Notes under the pieces: generated by a model
What the model was told of the DNA's origin: nothing
What the model saw: the letters and a program-made list of their open reading frames with translations, nothing else
The model's database searches: none
DNA from: Moraxellaceae bacterium
GTDB taxonomy: Bacteria > Pseudomonadota > Gammaproteobacteria > Pseudomonadales > Moraxellaceae
DNA length: 9,193 nucleotides
Assembly (NCBI GenBank): GCA_030146505.1
Contig: JASLCO010000149.1
Coordinates: forward strand, 1 to 9,193
Direction: 5' to 3'
Translations under genes and position numbers: made by a program
Shown: positions 5,441 to 9,193 of the stretch, in pieces
How positions within the stretch are numbered: position 1 is the first letter of the stretch
How the letters are laid out: the number at the start of each line of letters is the position of its first letter

Positions 5441-6457
5441 ATGAAGCTTGCAGTTGCCCGTCGTCGCTTTGGCCAGGTCATGGCCGGTTTCTTCCTCTTT
5501 TCCTCCGTGGCCCTTGCCGAGCCTGCCCAGCAGGTGCTCTGTGTATGGGATTTGCTGGGCGAGCAGGGAGATGCTGCCAGCAACATGAAGGACTATGTGC
5601 TGGCTGCTCGTGCCTGGGGCGCCAATATCAAGATGAAGGTCTACACCAACGAGGGTGTGGCCGCCGATGACTTCAAGGCTGGCCAGTGCGATGCCGTGCT
5701 CATGACCGGCCTGCGCGGCCGCATGTTCAACCAGTTTACTGGCTCCATAGATGCCGTGGGTGCTGTCCCCAGCTATACGCATATGCGCGATGTCATCGAC
5801 CTCATGGCCAATCCCAAACTGGCACCGCGCATGATCAGCGGCCAGTACGAAACGGCTGGCATCGTGCCTGTGGGTGCCGCCTATGCCTTCGTGAACGACC
5901 GCAGCATCAATTCCCTGGACAAGGCTGCCGGCAAGAAAGTGGCCGTGCTGGACTGGGACAAGTCGCAGGCGGAGATGGTGAAGATCGTGGGCGCTGTGCC
6001 GGTGTCTTCCGATCTGTCCACGTATGCCGGCAAGTTCAACAATGGCCAGGTCGACATCCTGTTTGCGCCCATTCCCATGTACAAGCCCATGGAACTCTAC
6101 AAGGGCATAGGCACCAAGGGCGGCATTGCCCGTTTCCCGGTGATACAGCTTTCCCTGCAGATCATCATCCGTCGCGACAAGTTCCCGGCTGATTTTGGCC
6201 AGAAGAGCCGTGAATACATTGCCAGCCAGGTGCCGCGCTTCTTTGGTCTCATCCGCAATACCGAGCGCGAAGTGGACCCCAAGCACTGGATGCATGTGCC
6301 GCTGTCCGACCGCAACGGCTACGAGAAAATCATGCGTGAAATGCGCATACACCTCACCAAGTCCGGCTACTACGATCCGCGCATGATGACGCTGCTCAAG
6401 CGTGTGCGCTGCAAGCGCGAGCCGGATGCCGCCGAGTGCTCCATCAACGACGAGTGA
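5441..6457 (+). CDS. Exported solute-binding-protein-like protein, paralogue 1
   Basis: Predicted periplasmic protein of 338 residues. It begins with a basic n-region (MKLAVARRR), a hydrophobic core (about 11-24) and a likely signal peptidase I site after ALA (A26). The mature part reads like a periplasmic binding protein of the TRAP-type or DUF6091-like group annotated as putative solute-binding proteins in Pseudomonas relatives; this family call is from memory and moderate. Segments shared with the next gene are YTNEGVAADDFKAGQCDAV (68-86), GKKVAVLDWDKSQA (164-177), PVSSD (187-191), KFNNGQVDI (198-206) and RVRC-N8-C near the C-terminus. Cysteines 34, 83, 324 and 333 are all conserved in the paralogue, suggesting two disulfides. 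The ATG has AGGGAG (5430-5435) at five-base spacing. No membrane transporter subunit is adjacent, so a role in uptake, sensing or envelope function is open. Confidence 0.8.
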   Translation: MKLAVARRRFGQVMAGFFLFSSVALAEPAQQVLCVWDLLGEQGDAASNMKDYVLAARAWGANIKMKVYTNEGVAADDFKAGQCDAVLMTGLRGRMFNQFTGSIDAVGAVPSYTHMRDVIDLMANPKLAPRMISGQYETAGIVPVGAAYAFVNDRSINSLDKAAGKKVAVLDWDKSQAEMVKIVGAVPVSSDLSTYAGKFNNGQVDILFAPIPMYKPMELYKGIGTKGGIARFPVIQLSLQIIIRRDKFPADFGQKSREYIASQVPRFFGLIRNTEREVDPKHWMHVPLSDRNGYEKIMREMRIHLTKSGYYDPRMMTLLKRVRCKREPDAAECSINDE

Positions 6458-6504
6458 TCTCCTGGGCTGACAGATGGTTGAATGGGCGGCTGACACACAT
6501 GGAC

Positions 6505-6520
6505 TGTGATGCCCATCACA
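6505..6520. promoter_or_regulatory. Perfect CRP/Vfr-type binding site
   Basis: TGTGA-TGCCCA-TCACA matches the CRP consensus TGTGA-N6-TCACA at all ten specified bases, with arms extending to 7 bases (TGTGATG/CATCACA). It lies 47 bases after the stop of paralogue 1, centred 160 bases before the start of paralogue 2. A weak -10 (GAAAAT, 6594-6599) would place the site near -93, a spacing used by class I CRP promoters, but no -35 supports it. Regulation of paralogue 2 by a cAMP-receptor protein is inference. Confidence 0.65.
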
Positions 6521-6547
6521 CAGAAACTAGGCAGTCGCGAGGGACAA

Positions 6548-6588
6548 AGGAGGCCGCAAGGCCCGGCTGCCACAGCCTGATGTCTCCT
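6548..6588 (+). repeat. Potential three-way-junction RNA in the paralogue 2 leader
   Basis: An outer stem AGGAG (6548-6552) with CTCCT (6584-6588) encloses two hairpins. The first is GCC (6553-6555) with GGC (6560-6562), capped by a GCAA (GNRA) tetraloop. The second is GGCTG (6565-6569) with CAGCC (6573-6577) and a CCA loop. All pairs are Watson-Crick. Stems are short, so the fold is tentative, and I do not recognise it as a known riboswitch. The rest of the gap to the start codon (6589-6672) shows nothing clear. Confidence 0.35.
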
Positions 6589-6672
6589 CATTGGAAAATA
6601 CGCAAGGAAACCCGGTTGCTTGTTGGCCGCTGTCGGCATTACTGCGCGAAGCCGGCCCCGAGGTTTGAATCA

Positions 6673-7674
6673 ATGAAGCATCTTCCCCTGTTCAGCCGCC
6701 ATTGGGCGGCTGCCGTGCTGGCGATGGCCAGCAGCCTGGCCCAGGCCCAGATCACCTGCGTCTTCGACCTGGTGGGCAAGCAAGGCGAAACCTATGAGCT
6801 GGCGCGCGATTTCGCGCTGCAGGCCAAGCGGGAAGGCATCAACCTGACGCTGCGCCCCTATACCAGCGAAGGCGTGGCCTATGACGACTTCAAGGCCGGC
6901 CAGTGCGACGCTGTCATGATGACCAATCTGCGCGCGCGCCAGCTCAACAAGTTTGTCGGCAGCATGGACTCCATCGGTGCCGTGCCCTCGCAGGAAGCCA
7001 TGCGCTCCGTGATCGACCTGCTGCTCAGCCCCAAGAGCGCCGCGCGCATGGTGAGCGGCCCCTATGAGGTGGCGGCCATCATTCCGCTGGGAGCGGTTTA
7101 TCCCTTCGTGGATGATCGTGCCATCAATACCCTGGCCAAGGCCTCCGGCAAGAAAGTGGCCGTGTTCGACTGGGACAAGACCCAGGCGCGCCTGGTGCAG
7201 CAGATAGGGGCGCAGCCGGTGTCTTCCGACATCGTCAATTTCTCCAGCAAGTTCAACAACGGCCAGGTTGACATCATCGCCGCACCGGCCATTGCCTTCC
7301 GTCCGCTGGAACTGCATCGCGGCCTTGGCAGCAAGGGGGCCATCGTCAACATGCCCTTCATGCAGATATCGGCTGTTGCGCTGATTCGCCATGACCGCTT
7401 CAAGCCGGGCGATGGCCAGAAGTTGCGCGGCATCGCCAGCAAGATGGTCGACCCTGCCTTCAAGCTCATCAAGAAATCGGAAGACGACATTCCCGCACAA
7501 TACTGGTCGCAGGTGCCGCAGGTGGACCGCGACGGCTATTTCGGCCTGATGCGTGAAGCCCGCATCCGCCTCACCAAGGATGGCGAATACGATGCCGACA
7601 TGATGCATTTCCTCAAGCGTGTGCGTTGCCGCTACGATCCGGGCAATGCCGAATGCATCATGGACGATGAATGA
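6673..7674 (+). CDS. Exported solute-binding-protein-like protein, paralogue 2
   Basis: Predicted periplasmic protein of 333 residues, collinear with the preceding gene and about half identical to it by eye, almost without gaps. The signal peptide has a hydrophobic stretch (about 11-23) and a likely cleavage site after AQA (A25). All four cysteines are kept (29, 78, 319 and 328), as are YTSEGVAYDDFKAGQCDAV (63-81), GKKVAVFDWDKTQA (159-172), PVSSD, KFNNGQVDI, an acidic C-terminal DE and the C-terminal RVRC/AEC motif. The central segment after KFNNGQVDI differs most (for example IAFRPLELHRGLG against PMYKPMELYKGIG), which could reflect different ligands. The ATG at 6673 follows GAGG (6660-6663) at nine-base spacing and opens a good signal peptide; the frame upstream to 6436 has no such features. 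The gene ends at a strong terminator. The 215 bp gap and CRP-like site suggest it may have its own promoter. Confidence 0.8.
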   Translation: MKHLPLFSRHWAAAVLAMASSLAQAQITCVFDLVGKQGETYELARDFALQAKREGINLTLRPYTSEGVAYDDFKAGQCDAVMMTNLRARQLNKFVGSMDSIGAVPSQEAMRSVIDLLLSPKSAARMVSGPYEVAAIIPLGAVYPFVDDRAINTLAKASGKKVAVFDWDKTQARLVQQIGAQPVSSDIVNFSSKFNNGQVDIIAAPAIAFRPLELHRGLGSKGAIVNMPFMQISAVALIRHDRFKPGDGQKLRGIASKMVDPAFKLIKKSEDDIPAQYWSQVPQVDRDGYFGLMREARIRLTKDGEYDADMMHFLKRVRCRYDPGNAECIMDDE

Positions 7675-7697
7675 AGTGTTCTCATCTGTAGAAAAAG

Positions 7698-7723
7698 GCC
7701 CGGCTCCCGCCGGGCTTTTTTTT
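7698..7723 (+). terminator. Rho-independent terminator after paralogue 2
   Basis: GCCCGGC (7698-7704) and GCCGGGC (7709-7715) form a perfect 7 bp stem with a TCCC loop, followed by eight T (7716-7723). Five A precede the stem (7692-7696), so it could also work weakly on the other strand. Confidence 0.93.
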
Positions 7724-7759
7724 GCGGATTTATATTACTTAACTCCCTTAAAGAATCTG

Positions 7760-7797
7760 TCGTCCCGGCGAAGGCCCTGGCAGTCCGGGGAATCACG
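7760..7797. repeat. Imperfect REP-like palindrome upstream of chaA
   Basis: The sequence starting GTCGTCCCGGCGAAGG and ending CCGGGGAATCACG can pair CCCGG (7764-7768) with CCGGG (7785-7789). It resembles dispersed palindromes of the form GTC-N-CCGGCGAA-GCCGG-AATC seen between genes in many Proteobacteria, but with an altered centre. Only one copy is present here, so a repeat family cannot be shown. The rest of the 7724-7909 gap has no clear promoter. Confidence 0.3.
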
Positions 7798-7909
7798 CAT
7801 GTAAATCCTGTTTTCAGAGGCATGCATCCCGCTGTCTGGCTAGTGCGCGTGCAGATCTGCCCTGATCATGGGAGCATGCCGCACGGACCACGCCCACAAG
7901 GAGTTCATC

Positions 7910-8995
7910 ATGGCATTGTCTTCCGCCCGTCTGCCGATCTGGGCCTGGCTGTTTCCCCTGCTGGCCTGGGGCGTCCTGTTGCTGTCGCTCTGGCTGACAC
8001 CCACGCTGCCTTTCCTGCTGGTGGTGGGGTGTGTGCTGGGTGGCGTGGTGTTTGCGGCCGTGCATCATGCCGAGGTGATCGCGCACCGTATCGGTGAGCC
8101 TTTCGGCACACTGGTGCTGGCCATTGCCGTCACCGTCATCGAAGTGGCGCTCATTGTTTCGGTCATGCTCTCGGGGGGCGAAGAAAAAGCCGGCCTCGCG
8201 CGCGACACGGTGTATGCCGCCGTTATGATCGTCAGCAACGGCATTGTCGGGATCTGCCTCCTGATCGGTGGCTGGCGGCACCGCGAGCAGGGTTTCCATA
8301 TTTTCGGGGCCAGTGCTGCCATGGGTGTGCTCACCGTATTGGCGGTGACAACCCTGATCCTGCCGAATTTCACGCGCACCACCCAGGGCCCCATGCTGGC
8401 GACATCGCAACTTGCCTTCGTGGGCATCACCTCGCTGGTGCTCTACTGCGTTTTTGTTTTCATACAGACCGTGCGCCACCGCGATTACTTCATCATCGCA
8501 GGCAGTTCGGATGAGGCTGAACACGCCTTGCCGCCACCCACGCGCATGGCGCTGCTGAGCCTTGCCCTGCTGCTGGTCTGTCTTGTGGCCGTGGTGTTGC
8601 TGGCCAAGCTGTTGTCACCAGCGATCGAGGCCGCGGTGGAGCGCGCCGGTGCGCCGGCGGCCGTGGTGGGTATCGTGATTGCAGCACTGGTGTTGTTGCC
8701 GGAAGGCCTGGCTGCCCTGCGCGCGGCCCGTGCCAACCGCCTGCAGACCAGCATCAACCTTGCCCTGGGCTCGGCGCTGGCCAGCATAGGCCTCACCATT
8801 CCCACCGTCGCTGCCGTCTTCATCTTCACCGGCCAGCCTTTGCTGCTGGGACTGGCGCCCAAGGAAATGGTGATGCTGGCACTGACGCTGCTGGTAGGTG
8901 GAATGACGCTGGCTACGGGCCGCACCACCATCATGCAGGGCGCGGTTCACCTCGTGATTTTTGCGGCCTTTCTCTTCCTGTCCGTCGTGCCTTGA
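7910..8995 (+). CDS. chaA: Ca2+ (or Na+)/H+ antiporter, ChaA-like
   Basis: Inner-membrane CaCA-superfamily exchanger that exports Ca2+, and in E. coli ChaA also Na+ and K+ at alkaline pH, in exchange for protons. The protein has 361 residues, close to E. coli ChaA (366), with about ten to eleven hydrophobic helices. The first alpha-repeat is in HHAEVIAHRIGEPFGTLVL onward (52-82, with E64 and E78), and the second in LLPEGLAALRAARANRLQ through the NLALGSALASIGLTIP segment (262-298, with E265). A short charged loop (190-206) separates the halves. The ATG at 7910 has AAGGAG (7898-7903) at six-base spacing; an in-frame ATG at 7868 would add 14 non-family residues. It is a single gene, convergent with a tRNA gene, and substrate choice cannot be read from the sequence. 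Confidence 0.9.
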   Translation: MALSSARLPIWAWLFPLLAWGVLLLSLWLTPTLPFLLVVGCVLGGVVFAAVHHAEVIAHRIGEPFGTLVLAIAVTVIEVALIVSVMLSGGEEKAGLARDTVYAAVMIVSNGIVGICLLIGGWRHREQGFHIFGASAAMGVLTVLAVTTLILPNFTRTTQGPMLATSQLAFVGITSLVLYCVFVFIQTVRHRDYFIIAGSSDEAEHALPPPTRMALLSLALLLVCLVAVVLLAKLLSPAIEAAVERAGAPAAVVGIVIAALVLLPEGLAALRAARANRLQTSINLALGSALASIGLTIPTVAAVFIFTGQPLLLGLAPKEMVMLALTLLVGGMTLATGRTTIMQGAVHLVIFAAFLFLSVVP

Positions 8996-9014
8996 CGAGG
9001 GCTGGAAAGCGCCC

Positions 9015-9047
9015 AAAGAAAAAGGGCCTAGCTGACGCTAAGCCCTT
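9015..9047 (-). terminator. Rho-independent terminator of the tRNA-Met gene
   Basis: Read on the minus strand, AAGGGC-T-TAGC and GCTA-G-GCCCTT form a 10 bp stem with one mismatch and a four-base loop, followed by a T-rich tract (TTTTTCTTT, overlapping the stem end). It starts nine bases after the CCA end. The plus strand after the stem lacks a T run, so it should not terminate chaA efficiently. Confidence 0.85.
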
Positions 9048-9055
9048 GAAAAGGT

Positions 9056-9132
9056 TGGTGGCTATGACGGGACTTGAACCTGTGACATCAGCATTATGAA
9101 TGCTGCGCTCTAACCAACTGAGCTACATAGCC
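9056..9132 (-). tRNA. tRNA-Met (CAT anticodon), elongator type
   Basis: The complete 77 nt cloverleaf has its CCA encoded. The acceptor stem GGCTATG pairs with CATAGCC. The D-arm contains GTAGCTCAGTTGGTTAGAGC. The anticodon stem CAGCA/TGCTG surrounds the loop TTCATAA with anticodon CAT. The T-arm is CACAGGTTCAAGTCCCGTC-like. The sequence is very close to E. coli elongator tRNA-Met. It is not initiator tRNA: position 1 pairs with 72, and the three GC pairs of the initiator anticodon stem are absent. A tRNA-Ile2 read through a modified CAT is less likely given the match to metT/metU-type genes. Confidence 0.96.
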
Positions 9133-9148
9133 AACGCAAGAGGCGCGC

Positions 9149-9177
9149 ATTTTCGCGATGGGGGCGGCCCCTGTCAA
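9149..9177 (-). promoter_or_regulatory. Promoter of the tRNA-Met gene
   Basis: On the minus strand, a perfect -35 TTGACA (9172-9177) and a -10 GAAAAT (9149-9154, four of six consensus bases) are 17 bases apart. The GC-rich discriminator GCGCGCC after the -10 is typical of stable-RNA promoters under stringent control. Initiation is expected near 9142, about ten bases before the mature 5' end. Confidence 0.85.
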
Positions 9178-9193
9178 GCATGGCCGAGACTGG

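Noticed and set aside
5003..6496. 497-codon open frame on the minus strand
   Set aside because: Almost all of it is antisense to the first exported paralogue; the extension beyond that has no ribosome site and no recognisable domain.
9056..9132. tRNA gene as an integration site for a mobile element
   Set aside because: No integrase, duplicated tRNA 3' end or compositional shift is visible on the downstream side of the tRNA within the window.

Overview
The window looks like chromosomal DNA from a GC-rich member of the Gammaproteobacteria. The clues are a KefC-type antiporter, a CysK that resembles the enterobacterial enzyme along its length, a Pseudomonas-like family I pyrophosphatase, a PhaI/PhaF-type phasin, and an elongator tRNA-Met close to that of E. 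coli. I cannot name the genus from sequence alone. There are no insertion sequences, phage genes, CRISPR arrays or rRNA genes, and codon and base use appear even throughout, so this reads as resident core or near-core genome.

Layout. On the minus strand, 8-1822 encodes a glutathione-gated K+/H+ antiporter (kefC-like). A 156 bp divergent intergenic region carries two inverted repeats and separates it from a plus-strand pair: cysK (1979-2953) and a MAPEG-family membrane protein (2953-3339) that overlaps the cysK stop codon by one base. The promoter of ppa (3429-3956) follows, with its -10 hexamer in the loop of a hairpin that also looks like the terminator of the cysK operon. Next come an unrecognised 74-residue protein (4112-4336) and a phasin (4504-4872) with its own promoter, an upstream palindrome and a strong terminator.

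After a 456 bp non-coding stretch lie two tandem paralogues (5441-6457 and 6673-7674). They encode exported, cysteine-conserved proteins resembling periplasmic solute-binding proteins, and no transporter subunit is adjacent. The 215 bp gap between them has a perfect CRP/Vfr-type palindrome (TGTGA-N6-TCACA) and a potential three-way-junction RNA. A strong terminator closes this unit. The window ends with a ChaA-type Ca2+/H+ antiporter (7910-8995), convergent with an elongator tRNA-Met gene on the minus strand that has a readable promoter and terminator.

Functional reading. The left part (KefC, CysK, MAPEG) can be read as a thiol/electrophile-stress neighbourhood, since cysteine feeds glutathione, MAPEG proteins are often glutathione-dependent and KefC is glutathione-gated. 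That link is inference. The least explained part is the exported paralogue pair with its possible cAMP-receptor control; it is the best candidate for an undescribed system here.
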